Source: Lachnospiraceae bacterium | GTDB lineage: Bacteria; Bacillota_A; Clostridia; Lachnospirales; Lachnospiraceae | DNA: 64,000 nt | Direction: 5' to 3' | Assembly (NCBI GenBank): GCA_017516285.1 | Contig: JAFXDD010000006.1 | Location: 1-64,000, forward strand | Translations under genes and position numbers: made by a program | Notes under the pieces: generated by a model | The model's database searches: none | Told to the model about the DNA's origin: nothing | Seen by the model: the letters and a program-made list of their open reading frames with translations, nothing else | In this document: in pieces, positions 40,528 to 50,498 of the stretch | Layout: every line of letters begins with the position of its first letter | How positions within the stretch are numbered: position 1 is the stretch's first letter

Positions 40528-42723
40528 ATGGATAATAAAATGAACGGATATAACAATACAAATAACAGCCAGCCGGGACAAGGAGGAAATTCTGAAAACG
40601 GCGGCAATGGCGGTCCAAACAAGAACAACCGCCGCAATATCATAATGTTAGTAGTTTCTCTGGGAATCTTTTTGTTTTTCTTGTGGTCTACTTCTCGGAT
40701 GATGTCCGGCACCATGCATGAAGAGATTAGCTACTCTCAGTTTGTGCAAATGCTGGAGGACGGTCAGGTAGAAGAGGTTGTGGTAGAGGACGAGCTTATC
40801 TACATTTACCCAAAGAAAGAGGAAAAAGAGCCAGTTAACAAGATGGAGGAGCTGCTTTTGGCTTATTATGGGCAGGGGCATGAGCTGGTTTATGTGACTG
40901 CCATGGTGGAGGACTATAGTGACCTTACCGCCCGCGTGCTTGCTGCAGATGCAGAGCTTGTCCGCAACATGCCTGATTCGACCGGCAGTATTCTGTACCT
41001 GCTGTTAACCAGTGTATTACCTCTGGTATTGATGGTAGTGTTCTTTACCATGATGATGAAGAAAATGAGTGGCAAGGGCGGCATGTTTGGCATGGGTAAA
41101 AGCACAGCCAAGGTGTATGTGCAGAAGGAAACCGGTGTGACCTTTAAGGACGTTGCAGGTGAGGATGAGGCCAAGGAATCCTTGGTTGAGGTGGTAGATT
41201 TCCTGCACAATCCGGGCAAATATGCAGGTATTGGTGCCAGATTGCCAAAGGGAGCATTATTAGTAGGACCTCCGGGTACCGGTAAGACGCTGCTTGCAAA
41301 GGCTGTGGCAGGTGAGGCCGGTGTACCATTTTTCTCCTTGACCGGTTCTGATTTTGTTGAGTTATATGTAGGTATGGGTGCTTCTCGTGTAAGAAGCTTA
41401 TTTGAGGAGGCCAACAAAAACGCACCTTGTATTATATTTATTGATGAAATTGATGCTATCGGCCGCAGTCGTGATTCCAAGTATGGTGGTGGTAACGAAG
41501 AGCGTGAGCAGACCCTGAACCAGCTTCTTAGTGAAATGGATGGTTTCGATTCCAGCAAGGGTATTTTGATTCTGGGTGCTACCAACAGACCGGAGATTTT
41601 GGATAAGGCACTGCTTCGTCCGGGGCGATTTGACAGACGTATTATTGTAGACAGACCTGATTTAAAGGGGCGTGTGGAGATTTTAAAGGTACATGCCAAG
41701 AATGTCCGTCTGGATGAGACCGTGGATTTACAGGAAATTGCGCTGGCCACCAGTGGAGCAGTGGGCTCAGACTTGGCCAATATGATTAACGAGGCTGCAA
41801 TTAATGCTGTAAAGGAAGGCCGCGAATGTGTAAGCCAGAAGGATTTGTTTGGTGCAGTGGAGCAGGTGCTGGTTGGTAAGGAGAAAAAGGATCGCATCAT
41901 GAGTCAGCAGGAGCGCAGAATTGTGTCCTATCATGAGGTGGGTCATGCACTGATTAGTGCTTTACAGAAAAACAGCGAGCCTGTTCAGAAGATTACTATC
42001 GTGCCTCGTACCATGGGTGCTTTGGGCTATGTAATGCATGTGCCTGAGGAGGAGAAGTACCTGAATACCAAGGCAGAGCTGCAGGATATGTTAGTAGGTC
42101 TGTTTGGTGGCCGTGCTGCCGAGGAGATTGTTTTTGACAGTGTTACTACGGGGGCGTCTAATGATATTGAGAAGGCAACTAAGATTGCCAGATCTATGGT
42201 TACCCAGTATGGTATGAGTGACAAGTTTGGACTGATGGGGCTTGAGACGGTGGAGAGTCAGTATCTGAGCGGACATACTTCCATGAATTGCGCAGATGCC
42301 ACAGCAGCTGCTGTAGATGAAGAAGTAAGACGTATTCTGGAGGAAAGCTATAAAGAGGCATTACGCCTGCTTCGTGAGAATAGAGAGGTTATGGACCAGC
42401 TGGCAGAATTCTTAATTGAGAAGGAAACCATTACCGGTAAGGAGTTTATGAAGATTTTCCGCGAGATTAAGGGCATTCCGCAGCCGGAGGAACCACAGGA
42501 CGCTGCCAGCAAGCTGATGAAGGAAACGAAGGAAATCGAGCGTGCCATGCATCATGAGGAAGGTAACGCCGGTCAAATCAAAGAACAGTCTGAAGAGGCA
42601 GATGACTCCAAGAACGAAGAAAACTTAAAAACGGTACTGGAGCAACAGAATCTGAGGGATATCAAGGATGCGGAAAATACGCCTCCAAAGGGACGCTTTT
42701 CTAATGCAGACTTACAAGAGTAA
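40528..42723 (+). CDS. ftsH: ATP-dependent zinc metalloprotease FtsH
   Basis: The 731-residue membrane protease has an Asn/Gly-rich N-terminus, first membrane helix IIMLVVSLGIFLFFLWS (about 38-55), a periplasm-side loop, second helix ILYLLLTSVLPLVLMVVFF (about 153-172), AAA Walker A GPPGTGKT (about 247), Walker B IIFIDEID (about 301), the arginine finger region RPGRFDRR, and the zinc site HEVGHAL (about 470). It degrades misfolded membrane and regulatory proteins. The C-terminal 90 residues are acidic and variable. ftsH starts the long core gene run with uvrC 30 bases downstream. Confidence 0.97.
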   Translation: MDNKMNGYNNTNNSQPGQGGNSENGGNGGPNKNNRRNIIMLVVSLGIFLFFLWSTSRMMSGTMHEEISYSQFVQMLEDGQVEEVVVEDELIYIYPKKEEKEPVNKMEELLLAYYGQGHELVYVTAMVEDYSDLTARVLAADAELVRNMPDSTGSILYLLLTSVLPLVLMVVFFTMMMKKMSGKGGMFGMGKSTAKVYVQKETGVTFKDVAGEDEAKESLVEVVDFLHNPGKYAGIGARLPKGALLVGPPGTGKTLLAKAVAGEAGVPFFSLTGSDFVELYVGMGASRVRSLFEEANKNAPCIIFIDEIDAIGRSRDSKYGGGNEEREQTLNQLLSEMDGFDSSKGILILGATNRPEILDKALLRPGRFDRRIIVDRPDLKGRVEILKVHAKNVRLDETVDLQEIALATSGAVGSDLANMINEAAINAVKEGRECVSQKDLFGAVEQVLVGKEKKDRIMSQQERRIVSYHEVGHALISALQKNSEPVQKITIVPRTMGALGYVMHVPEEEKYLNTKAELQDMLVGLFGGRAAEEIVFDSVTTGASNDIEKATKIARSMVTQYGMSDKFGLMGLETVESQYLSGHTSMNCADATAAAVDEEVRRILEESYKEALRLLRENREVMDQLAEFLIEKETITGKEFMKIFREIKGIPQPEEPQDAASKLMKETKEIERAMHHEEGNAGQIKEQSEEADDSKNEENLKTVLEQQNLRDIKDAENTPPKGRFSNADLQE

Positions 42724-42753
42724 AGAGAATAATTTGCAGGAGGGATCCCGCAT

Positions 42754-44622
42754 ATGTTTCATTTAGAAGAAGAATTAAAAAAATTACCAAAAAAGCCTGG
42801 CGTGTACTTAATGCACGACCAGGCTGATACTATTATATATGTCGGCAAGGCGATTAATCTGCATAGTCGTGTCAGAAGTTATTTTCGTGAAAAAATCGGG
42901 CGCGGACCATGGATTGACAAAATGGTCAGCCAGATTGCCCGCTTCGAGTATATTGTAACCGACTCCGAGCTGGAGGCTCTGGTTCTGGAAAATAACTTAA
43001 TCAAAGAATATAATCCTAAGTACAATACGCTTTTGAAGGATGGCAAGACCTATCCGTACATTAAGGTAACCTTGGGGGAGGCTTATCCGCGGGTGCTTTT
43101 TTCCAGGCAGATGAAAAAGGACAAGTCCAGGTATTTCGGACCTTTTTCCAGTGCAGGAGCGGTGAAAGATACCATTGAGTTGATCAACAAGCTTTTTCTG
43201 CTACGCACCTGTAATCGTAATTTGCCGAAGGATATGGGAGTGGAGAGGCCTTGTCTCAATCACCATATCAAGCAGTGTCTGGCACCTTGTCAGGGGTATG
43301 TCAGTGAAGAGGCTTATGGGGAGCAGGTACGGAAAGCACTGGATTTTTTGAATGGGAATTATCAGCCTGTGATGAAGGAGCTGATGGCCAAGATGCAGGA
43401 GGCCAGCACCAACCTGGAGTTTGAAGAGGCTGCCAAGTACAGGGATCTGCTGGAGAGTGTGCGTAAGGTCAGCGAAAAGCAAAAGATTACGGACAGCGAC
43501 CAGGAAGACAAGGATGTGATTGCTCTTGCCAGAGATGACAGGGACTGTGTTATTCAGGTCTTTTTTGTGCGTGGCGGCAAGATGATTGGTCGCGAACATT
43601 ATTATATGACAAATGTGTCAGATTTATCCAAGGGAGAAATTATTCAGGAGTTTATCAAGCAGTTTTATGGGGGGACTCCGTTTATTCCAAGGGAGCTTTT
43701 TCTACAGTTTGATATTGAGGAACAGGAGCTTTTGGAGCAGTGGCTGACGGGTATACGGGGCAGCAGGGTTTACATCCGCGTGCCTAGAAAAGGCATGAAG
43801 GAAAAGCTGGTAGAGCTGGCGGCCAACAATGCCAGAGTGATTTTGTCTCAGGACAGAGAGAAGCTCAAGCGGGAAGAGGGGCGTACCATTGGTGCAGTAA
43901 AGGAAATTGCAGCACTGTTGGGGCTTGACCATATTGAGCGCATGGAAGCTTTTGATATTTCCAATATAAACGGTTTTGAAAATGTAGGTTCTATGGTGGT
44001 ATATGAAAAGGGACGTCCGAAGCGCAGCGATTATCGCAAATTCCGCATCAAGACAGTGACCGGACCGGATGACTATGCCTGCATGAGAGAGGTGTTAACC
44101 AGACGCTTTACCCATGGCTTGGAGGAGTCCAAGGAACTTTTGGATAAGCACATGGACAAGGAGTTTGGCAGCTTTACCAGGTTTCCGGATTTGCTGTTGA
44201 TGGACGGTGGCAGAGGTCAGGTAAATATTGCCTTGGAGGTGCTTAAGGAGCTGCAGATTGATATTCTGGTGTGCGGTATGGTCAAAGATGATTTTCATCG
44301 CACCAGGGGATTGTATTTTAATAACGAGGAGCTGCCCATCGATACCCATTCAGAAGGCTTTAAGCTGATTACACGTATTCAGGATGAGGCACATCGTTTT
44401 GCAATTGAATATCACAGAAGTCTGCATTCCAAGGGGCAGATTAAGAGCTCTCTTGATAATATTCCGGGGGTAGGGCCTGCCAGAAGAAAGGCACTGATGA
44501 GGCATTTTGATTCTATAGCAGATATCAAGGAGGCTACGATAGAGGAGCTTTGCAGGGTGCCGGAAATTCCCCGGCATATTGCGGAAGGGATTTATGATTT
44601 CTTTCATAAGGCTTTACCTTAA
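42754..44622 (+). CDS. uvrC: UvrABC excinuclease subunit C
   Basis: The 622-residue protein has the GIY-YIG nuclease ([19 protein letters not shown] at 16-34) for the 3' incision, the UvrB-interacting UVR motif (about 205-240; [17 protein letters not shown]), the RNase H-like 5' nuclease ([34 protein letters not shown]) and two C-terminal helix-hairpin-helices ([32 protein letters not shown]). It works in nucleotide excision repair. AGGAGGG precedes ATG 42754. It ends 84 bases before hprK. Confidence 0.97.
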   Translation: MFHLEEELKKLPKKPGVYLMHDQADTIIYVGKAINLHSRVRSYFREKIGRGPWIDKMVSQIARFEYIVTDSELEALVLENNLIKEYNPKYNTLLKDGKTYPYIKVTLGEAYPRVLFSRQMKKDKSRYFGPFSSAGAVKDTIELINKLFLLRTCNRNLPKDMGVERPCLNHHIKQCLAPCQGYVSEEAYGEQVRKALDFLNGNYQPVMKELMAKMQEASTNLEFEEAAKYRDLLESVRKVSEKQKITDSDQEDKDVIALARDDRDCVIQVFFVRGGKMIGREHYYMTNVSDLSKGEIIQEFIKQFYGGTPFIPRELFLQFDIEEQELLEQWLTGIRGSRVYIRVPRKGMKEKLVELAANNARVILSQDREKLKREEGRTIGAVKEIAALLGLDHIERMEAFDISNINGFENVGSMVVYEKGRPKRSDYRKFRIKTVTGPDDYACMREVLTRRFTHGLEESKELLDKHMDKEFGSFTRFPDLLLMDGGRGQVNIALEVLKELQIDILVCGMVKDDFHRTRGLYFNNEELPIDTHSEGFKLITRIQDEAHRFAIEYHRSLHSKGQIKSSLDNIPGVGPARRKALMRHFDSIADIKEATIEELCRVPEIPRHIAEGIYDFFHKALP

Positions 44623-44706
44623 TTGAGCTTTGTGTTAAAATAGATTTATATAAGAGTCTTGTAATTGTTCAGTGCTGAACAATTATATAGTCTTTTAGGA
44701 GGCATT

Positions 44707-45654
44707 ATGGGAGAATATATATATTTAAAGGATGTTGTAAAGACCTTGCATTTAACAAACTTTACACCTGAAATTGATATTTCCAAAAAGAAGGTAGTGC
44801 AGCCGGAGGTGAACAGACCGGCTTTGCAGCTTACAGGCTATTTTGAACATTTCGAAAGTGAGCGTCTGCAGTGCATCGGCAATGTGGAAAGCTCTTACAT
44901 GAACCATATGAGTGATGAGCAGAAGGAGGAACGTTATGATAGGCTCTTGACGCATCCTATTCCTGCGCTTATTTTCTGCCAGGGAATGGAGCCGGAGCCG
45001 ATTTTAAAGCGTCTTGCCATAAAGCATGGTGTACCTCTGCTTGGCACGACCAAGACTACCTCTAATTTTATTGCGGAGAGTATCCGCTGGCTGAATGTGG
45101 AGCTGGCGCCTAATATTTCGGTGCACGGGGTATTGGTGGATGTGTTTGGTGAAGGAGTACTTCTCACCGGTGAAAGCGGTATCGGTAAGTCAGAGGCAGC
45201 GTTAGAGCTTGTAAAGCGTGGGCACCGTCTGGTCAGTGACGACGTGGTAGTAATCCGCAAGGTCAGCGACAGTACTTTGGTAGGCAGTGCTCCGGATATT
45301 ACCAAGCACTTTATCGAGCTGAGAGGTATTGGCATTGTAGACATCAAGACCATGTTTGGTGTGTCCAGTGTAAAGGATACCCAGTCTATCGATTTGGTTA
45401 TCCAACTGGAGGAATGGGACCGGGACAAGGACTATGATAGAGTGGGTCTGGAGGATAAATATACCGAATATCTGGGCAACAAGGTGCTTTGCCATAATTT
45501 ACCGGTAAGGCCGGGACGAAATCTCGCTATTGTTGTAGAGAGTGCAGCAGTTAATTTCCGTCAAAAGAAAATGGGCTATAATGCAGCCCAGGAGCTGGCA
45601 AATCGTATTCAGCACAGGATGGCAATGCAAAGAGCTGAGGAAGAGGCGGAATAA
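44707..45654 (+). CDS. hprK: HPr kinase/phosphorylase
   Basis: The 315-residue protein has an N-terminal HprK domain and a C-terminal kinase domain with Walker A GESGIGKSEAAL (about 154), the HprK signature ELRGIGIVDIKTMFG (about 202) and the C-terminal VRPGRNLAIVVESAA. It phosphorylates and dephosphorylates HPr Ser46 and so drives carbon catabolite control with CcpA. ATG 44707 follows TAGGAGGC; an upstream TTG at 44665 has no site. The gene is 12 bases before glucokinase. Confidence 0.97.
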   Translation: MGEYIYLKDVVKTLHLTNFTPEIDISKKKVVQPEVNRPALQLTGYFEHFESERLQCIGNVESSYMNHMSDEQKEERYDRLLTHPIPALIFCQGMEPEPILKRLAIKHGVPLLGTTKTTSNFIAESIRWLNVELAPNISVHGVLVDVFGEGVLLTGESGIGKSEAALELVKRGHRLVSDDVVVIRKVSDSTLVGSAPDITKHFIELRGIGIVDIKTMFGVSSVKDTQSIDLVIQLEEWDRDKDYDRVGLEDKYTEYLGNKVLCHNLPVRPGRNLAIVVESAAVNFRQKKMGYNAAQELANRIQHRMAMQRAEEEAE

Positions 45655-45666
45655 AAGGAGAGGGAA

Positions 45667-46605
45667 ATGAATAAAATAGTTTTTGGTGTAGATATAGGCG
45701 GCACCGCGGTCAAACTGGGTGTTTTTACATATGAAGGTACTTTAATCGAGAAGTGGGATATTCCTACCAGAAAAGAAAATAAGGGTCAATATATTCTGAC
45801 AGATGTTGCTGACAGTATACGGAAGAAGATAAATCAGATGGGATATGGCAAAGAGGACGTTATCGGTGTGGGCGTGGGCGCTCCGGGACCGGTGGACGCA
45901 ATGGGTACCATTCGCTTTGCAGGTAATCTGGGCTGGGGAACCTTTAATATTCCGGAAGTCTTAAGTGGCTTGGTAGGACTTCCTGTAAAGGCCGGTAACG
46001 ATGCTAACGTAGCTGCTCTCGGTGAAATGTGGAAGGGCGGCGGACAGGGCTTTTCTAATATGGTAGCAGTTACCTTGGGTACCGGTGTAGGCGGTGGTAT
46101 CATTGTAGATGGCAGTCTGGTTGCAGGTCTTGCCGGTGCTGGCGGAGAAATCGGTCACATTAATGTAGAAGAGCATGAAAAGTACACCTGTGGCTGTGGC
46201 AGTAAGGGATGCCTGGAGCAGTATGCCTCTGCTACCGGCGTGGTGCGTCTGGCCAAGAGACGTCTGGCAGAGGATGAAAAGCCTAGCATGCTGCGTGCAG
46301 GTGTGCTGTCTGCCAAGCGCGTTTGGGACGCAGTAAAGGCAGGAGACGAGGTTGCCACAGAGATAGCCGAGCAGTTTGGCTATTATTTGGGCAAGGGTCT
46401 GGCGAATATCGCTGTTACAGTAAATCCGGAAGCCTTTGTAATAGGTGGTGGTGTCAGCAGAGCCGGAGAGATATTGTTTGAATATATTCGTCCGCAGTTT
46501 AACCGTTTTACTTTTTCCGGCTGCCGTGATGTACAGTTCAGACTTGCTACTTTGGGCAACGATGCCGGTATTTACGGTGCTGCCAAGCTGATTATTGGAG
46601 AATAA
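45667..46605 (+). CDS. glcK: ROK-family glucokinase
   Basis: The 312-residue protein has ATP-binding VFGVDIGGTAVKLGVF, glucose-site GNDANVAALGEMW, and the ROK zinc motif HINVEEHEKYTCGCGSKGCL (His plus three Cys). It phosphorylates glucose to glucose-6-phosphate in the cytoplasm. AAAGGAGAGGG precedes ATG 45667. Its place next to hprK connects sugar entry with catabolite control. Confidence 0.92.
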   Translation: MNKIVFGVDIGGTAVKLGVFTYEGTLIEKWDIPTRKENKGQYILTDVADSIRKKINQMGYGKEDVIGVGVGAPGPVDAMGTIRFAGNLGWGTFNIPEVLSGLVGLPVKAGNDANVAALGEMWKGGGQGFSNMVAVTLGTGVGGGIIVDGSLVAGLAGAGGEIGHINVEEHEKYTCGCGSKGCLEQYASATGVVRLAKRRLAEDEKPSMLRAGVLSAKRVWDAVKAGDEVATEIAEQFGYYLGKGLANIAVTVNPEAFVIGGGVSRAGEILFEYIRPQFNRFTFSGCRDVQFRLATLGNDAGIYGAAKLIIGE

Positions 46606-46630
46606 ATATATTATTAAGGAATGACCTTTT

Positions 46631-47542
46631 ATGAATTGGAAAGAAATATTACAAACAGAATATGCAGATAAATTGCGTCTGGAATGGAACGTTCCACTGG
46701 CAAAATACACCACCTTTCATATAGGAGGGCCGGCAGAGTGTCTGATTGCTGCCAGGTCCGGGGATGAAATACAAATGGTGCTGCAGTTTTGTAAAGAGCA
46801 TCAGGTGACATTGCATATCTTGGGCAACGGCTCTAATTTGTTGGTAGATGACAGTGGTGTAATGGGTATTGTACTTTATATAGGCCGCCGGATGCAGGAG
46901 ATTCAGGTCGAAGGAAACAAGATTATTGCGGATGCAGGAGCCCGCATGGTGTTGGTTTCCAGAGCAGCGGCTGAGGCCTCTTTAACCGGACTGGAATTTG
47001 CCTATGGGATTCCGGGCACCATTGGCGGCGGTGTGATTATGAATGCCGGTGCTTATGGTGGAGAGCTGAGTCAGGTGGTAACGAAGGTAGAGGCCTTTGA
47101 CAGGGATGGTAATCTGCATGTTTTGGAAGGGGATGATTTGTGCTTTGGTTATCGCAAGAGCACACTGAGAACCCATGGTTATATTGTAAGCAGGGTGCAT
47201 TTGCAGTGTCAGCCCGGTGACAGAGAAGCTATACAGGCTCTTATGAGTGATTTGGGCAGACAGCGCAGGGAAAAGCAGCCTTTGGAATATCCAAGTGCGG
47301 GCAGCACCTTCAAGCGCCCTGAGGGGTATTTTGCAGGTCAGCTGATTGACCAGTCCGGCTTAAAGGGCACTGCCATTGGCGGAGCACAGGTTAGTGAGAA
47401 GCATGCGGGATTTATTATCAATAAGGGTTCCGCATCCTGCAAGGATGTCCGTACTCTGATTGGATTTATCAAAAATACTGTTTCAGAAAAGTTTGGAGTG
47501 GAGCTGGAGCCGGAGTATGTATTTTGGGACAGTGAGACTTAA
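46631..47542 (+). CDS. murB: UDP-N-acetylenolpyruvoylglucosamine reductase
   Basis: The 303-residue protein is a type II MurB (Gram-positive length): FAD-binding TTFHIGGPAECLIA, LGNGSNLLVDD, YGIPGTIGGGVIMNAGAYGG, then catalytic region YPSAGSTFKRPEGYFAGQLI with the proton-donor Ser, and QVSEKHAGFIIN with the Glu. It makes UDP-MurNAc for peptidoglycan. AAGGAATGACC precedes ATG 46631. Confidence 0.96.
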   Translation: MNWKEILQTEYADKLRLEWNVPLAKYTTFHIGGPAECLIAARSGDEIQMVLQFCKEHQVTLHILGNGSNLLVDDSGVMGIVLYIGRRMQEIQVEGNKIIADAGARMVLVSRAAAEASLTGLEFAYGIPGTIGGGVIMNAGAYGGELSQVVTKVEAFDRDGNLHVLEGDDLCFGYRKSTLRTHGYIVSRVHLQCQPGDREAIQALMSDLGRQRREKQPLEYPSAGSTFKRPEGYFAGQLIDQSGLKGTAIGGAQVSEKHAGFIINKGSASCKDVRTLIGFIKNTVSEKFGVELEPEYVFWDSET

Positions 47543-47559
47543 GACTAAATGAGGTTTTT

Positions 47560-48423
47560 ATGAGGTTTGTAGTTGTTACGGGAATGAGTGGTGGCGGCAA
47601 AACCACAGCAATGAAAATGTTAGAGGATGCGGGGTATTATTGTGTAGATAATTTGCCGATTTCTCTTTTGGGCAAGTTTGTGGAGCTGATGGTCACACCT
47701 ACCAGTGAGGTGACGAAGGTCGCTCTTGGCATTGATGTCCGTGCCGGTGAGGGCATACGTGAGGTGGCAGACAGTTTTACCAAGTTGAAAAAGCAGGGCT
47801 GTCAGTATGAGATTTTGTTTATGGATGCGGCTGACCATGTACTTTTAAAGCGCTACAAGGAAACCAGGCGCGTACATCCCATGGCACCAAACGAGCGTGT
47901 AGAGGTAGGCATCGAAAGGGAGCGGGAAATGCTTTCCGATATTTATAGTCAGGCAGATTATATTATTGATACTTCTACGCTTCTTACCAGAGAGCTGAAG
48001 GAGGAACTGGACCGTATTTTTGTACAGAATGAGGATGGTCACAAGCTTATTGTGACAGTGTTGTCCTTTGGCTTCAAGAACGGCATACCTGCAGATGCGG
48101 ATTTAGTATTTGACGTGCGGTTTTTGCCAAATCCCTTTTATATTGATGAATTAAAGCATCAGACCGGTAACGATAAGGCAGTACAGGAGTATGTCATGAG
48201 CTTTGACGAGGCAGGGGAGTTCCTGCACAAGCTTACAGATATGCTGGAGTTTCTGGTGCCCAACTATATCAAAGAGGGCAAGTACAGGCTGGTGTTGGGC
48301 ATAGGGTGTACCGGTGGCAAGCACCGCAGTGTGACCTTGGCCAATGCCATCTATAATAAACTAAAGGATTTAGACATCTGCGGTGTAACCTTGCAACATC
48401 GTGATGTGATTACAGGAAAGTGA
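47560..48423 (+). CDS. rapZ: RNase adapter / nucleotide-binding protein RapZ (YvcJ)
   Basis: The 287-residue protein has Walker A VTGMSGGGKTTAMKMLEDA, then GYYCVDNLPISLL, and the C-terminal GIGCTGGKHRSVTLAN, which hold the nucleotide and metabolite sites of the RapZ/YvcJ family. In Firmicutes YvcJ hydrolyses GTP and affects competence and cell-wall metabolism; in E. coli RapZ senses glucosamine-6-phosphate. It is followed directly by whiA. The usual intervening gene yvcK (mgfK) is absent here. Confidence 0.95.
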   Translation: MRFVVVTGMSGGGKTTAMKMLEDAGYYCVDNLPISLLGKFVELMVTPTSEVTKVALGIDVRAGEGIREVADSFTKLKKQGCQYEILFMDAADHVLLKRYKETRRVHPMAPNERVEVGIEREREMLSDIYSQADYIIDTSTLLTRELKEELDRIFVQNEDGHKLIVTVLSFGFKNGIPADADLVFDVRFLPNPFYIDELKHQTGNDKAVQEYVMSFDEAGEFLHKLTDMLEFLVPNYIKEGKYRLVLGIGCTGGKHRSVTLANAIYNKLKDLDICGVTLQHRDVITGK

Positions 48424-48438
48424 CAGGTTTAGGAGTAT

Positions 48439-49326
48439 ATGAAGTCCTTTTCAGCAAAAGTAAAGGAAGAGCTGGCCGGAGTGCTCAGCAACCATAAGCA
48501 TTGTCGTAAGGCGGAATTGACTGGCATGTTTCAGTATGGGGGACAGATTGGCAGAGTAGAAAGCGACTGCTATACCATTGGTTTTCATACGGAGAATGCA
48601 GAGGTTTCAAAAAAAGGCTTTACATTATTGCGAAAAACATTTAATATAGATATTGATAAAAATTTATCAGAACAGCAATTATTTGCTTTTTTGGAAAAAG
48701 TAGATGCTATGGAACGGGAAAGTCTGGAAAATATTACTAATCGCGTATGCTGCAAGCGCGCTTTTATCAGAGGCGTGTTTTTGGCGGTGGGTTCTATTAG
48801 TGACCCTGAGAAGGGTTATCATCTGGAATTCGTATGCGAAGAAGAGGAGCAGGCAGACTTCCTGCGCAATGTGCTTGCTACCTTTGAGCTTGAGACCAGA
48901 ATAGTGGAGCGAAAGCAACATTTTGTGGTCTACTTAAAGGAAGGGGCGGCCATTGTTGACTTACTGAATGTGATGGAGGCTCATGTAGCCTTGATGGAAT
49001 TGGAGAATCTGCGCATTTTAAAAGAGGTGCGCAATACCGTCAATCGCAGAGTAAATTGCGAAACTGCCAACATTAACAAAACTGTGAATGCAGCAGCCAA
49101 GCAATTGGAGGATATACAGTATATCGAGAAGCATAAAGGGCTGGCAAGCCTGCCCGATAATCTTTATGAAATGGCTCGTATCAGACTGGAATATCCGGAA
49201 GCTGCTTTAAAAGAACTGGGAGAAATGCTGGTACCACCTGTGGGGAAGTCCGGCGTGAACCATAGACTGCGCAAGATAAGCGAATATGCAGAAAAGCTCC
49301 GGGAAGGGAGCAACACTTATTTATAG
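48439..49326 (+). CDS. whiA: WhiA-family DNA-binding regulator
   Basis: The 295-residue protein has the N-terminal homing-endonuclease-like fold (SFSAKVKEELAGVLSN, CCKRAFIRGVFLAVGSISDP, YHLEFVCEEEEQADFL) without nuclease residues, and the C-terminal HTH (RVNCETANINKTVNAAAKQ, LRLEYPEAALKELGEML-like segment, SGVNHRLRKISEYAE). WhiA controls division and sporulation genes in Actinobacteria and chromosome segregation in Bacillus. TTTAGGAG precedes ATG 48439. Confidence 0.95.
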   Translation: MKSFSAKVKEELAGVLSNHKHCRKAELTGMFQYGGQIGRVESDCYTIGFHTENAEVSKKGFTLLRKTFNIDIDKNLSEQQLFAFLEKVDAMERESLENITNRVCCKRAFIRGVFLAVGSISDPEKGYHLEFVCEEEEQADFLRNVLATFELETRIVERKQHFVVYLKEGAAIVDLLNVMEAHVALMELENLRILKEVRNTVNRRVNCETANINKTVNAAAKQLEDIQYIEKHKGLASLPDNLYEMARIRLEYPEAALKELGEMLVPPVGKSGVNHRLRKISEYAEKLREGSNTYL

Positions 49327-49340
49327 GAGGTTAAAGACAA

Positions 49341-50204
49341 ATGTTAGTTACAGCAACAGAAATGTTACAGAAAGCAAAGGCTGGTCATTATGCAGTAGGC
49401 CAGTTTAATATCAACAACCTGGAGTGGGCAAAGGCAGTACTTACCACTGCACAGGAAGCCAATTCACCTGTTATTTTGGGTGTATCCGCAGGTGCGGGTA
49501 AATATATGTGTGGTTTTCCTACCGTTGCCGCTATGGTTAAGAGCATGATTAAGGAATTAAATATTACAGTACCTGTGGCTCTTCACTTAGACCACGGCAC
49601 TTTTGAAGACTGCTTAAAGTGCATCGATGCAGGCTTTTCATCTATTATGTTTGACGGTTCTCACTATGACATCGATGAAAACATTTTAAAGACCACAGAA
49701 ATCGTGAAGCTGGCACATGATGCAGGCTTATCCATTGAGGCAGAGGTTGGCTCTATTGGTGGCGAAGAAGATGGTGTTATCGGTGCAGGCGAATGTGCAG
49801 ATCCTGCAGAGTGCAAAAAGATTGCAGACTTAGGCGTTGATTTCCTGGCAGCAGGCATTGGTAATATTCATGGCAAATATCCTGCAAATTGGGCAGGCTT
49901 AAGCTTTGAAACCTTAGATGATATTCAGCAGCTGACAGGTGACCTTCCGTTAGTACTTCACGGTGGTACAGGTATTCCTGAGGATATGATTAAGAAGGCA
50001 ATCAGCCTGGGCGTGGCAAAGATTAACGTAAATACAGAGTGCCAGCTTGCATTTGCAGCAGCTACCCGTAAGTACATAGAAGAAGGTAAGGATTTACAGG
50101 GCAAAGGCTTTGACCCACGTAAGCTGTTACTACCTGGTACCGAGGCGATTAAAGCTACTGTAAGAGAAAAGATGGAGCTTTTTGGTTCAGTAAACAAGGC
50201 TTAA
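49341..50204 (+). CDS. fba: Class II fructose-1,6-bisphosphate aldolase
   Basis: The 287-residue protein has zinc ligands in HLDHGTFEDCLKCIDAGF, SIEAEVGSIGGEEDGV, NIHGKYP and VLHGGTGIPEDM, and the phosphate loop ITINVNTECQ-like KINVNTECQLAFA. It splits fructose-1,6-bisphosphate in glycolysis. TAGGAGG precedes ATG 49341. A strong terminator follows, closing the run that starts at ftsH. Confidence 0.96.
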   Translation: MLVTATEMLQKAKAGHYAVGQFNINNLEWAKAVLTTAQEANSPVILGVSAGAGKYMCGFPTVAAMVKSMIKELNITVPVALHLDHGTFEDCLKCIDAGFSSIMFDGSHYDIDENILKTTEIVKLAHDAGLSIEAEVGSIGGEEDGVIGAGECADPAECKKIADLGVDFLAAGIGNIHGKYPANWAGLSFETLDDIQQLTGDLPLVLHGGTGIPEDMIKKAISLGVAKINVNTECQLAFAAATRKYIEEGKDLQGKGFDPRKLLLPGTEAIKATVREKMELFGSVNKA

Positions 50205-50218
50205 AAATTATATAATGC

Positions 50219-50249
50219 AAATGGCGCCGGCTTAGCCGACGCCATTTTT
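50219..50249 (+). terminator. fba terminator
   Basis: AAATGGCG / CGCCATTT with inner CCGGC/GCCGA pairing and TTTTTC tail. Confidence 0.92.
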
Positions 50250-50498
50250 CAGTCTAAAACCTGAAGAAAAGGAAAGATGAAAAATAAAAAGGAGGAAGCT
50301 GAGCAATATATTTTCTATCGCTCAGCTCATTATGAAAAAGAAAATATATATTACTTATCTACATTTATATCATAAAATAAAAATTTGAAAAAATCATGTG
50401 TTTCAATTTAACATTTTGAAAATAAATTATGAACAAAATATGAAGAACAGATTCCTTGCTATTTGAAAGAACCTGTTCTATGATAATGATATGATATT
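50250..50498. other. Intergenic region with two inverted repeats
   Basis: AGCTGAGC (50297-50304) / GCTCAGCT (50320-50327) is a perfect stem. AAGAACAGATT (50443-50453) is complementary to AATCTGTTCTT (50506-50516) at the end of the cyclophilin gene and could act as its terminator on the reverse strand. A 32-codon frame at 50277-50375 lacks a good ribosome site and is not called. Confidence 0.45.

Noticed and set aside
40914..41900. 328-codon reverse-strand open frame
   Set aside because: It lies fully opposite ftsH, is Ser/Thr-rich low complexity, and has no ribosome site or family pattern.
45961..46713. 250-codon reverse-strand frame over glucokinase and murB start
   Set aside because: A shadow of two well-supported genes; no domain is recognisable.
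50277..50375. 32-codon frame after fba
   Set aside because: No proper ribosome site, low complexity, and overlaps a stem-loop.
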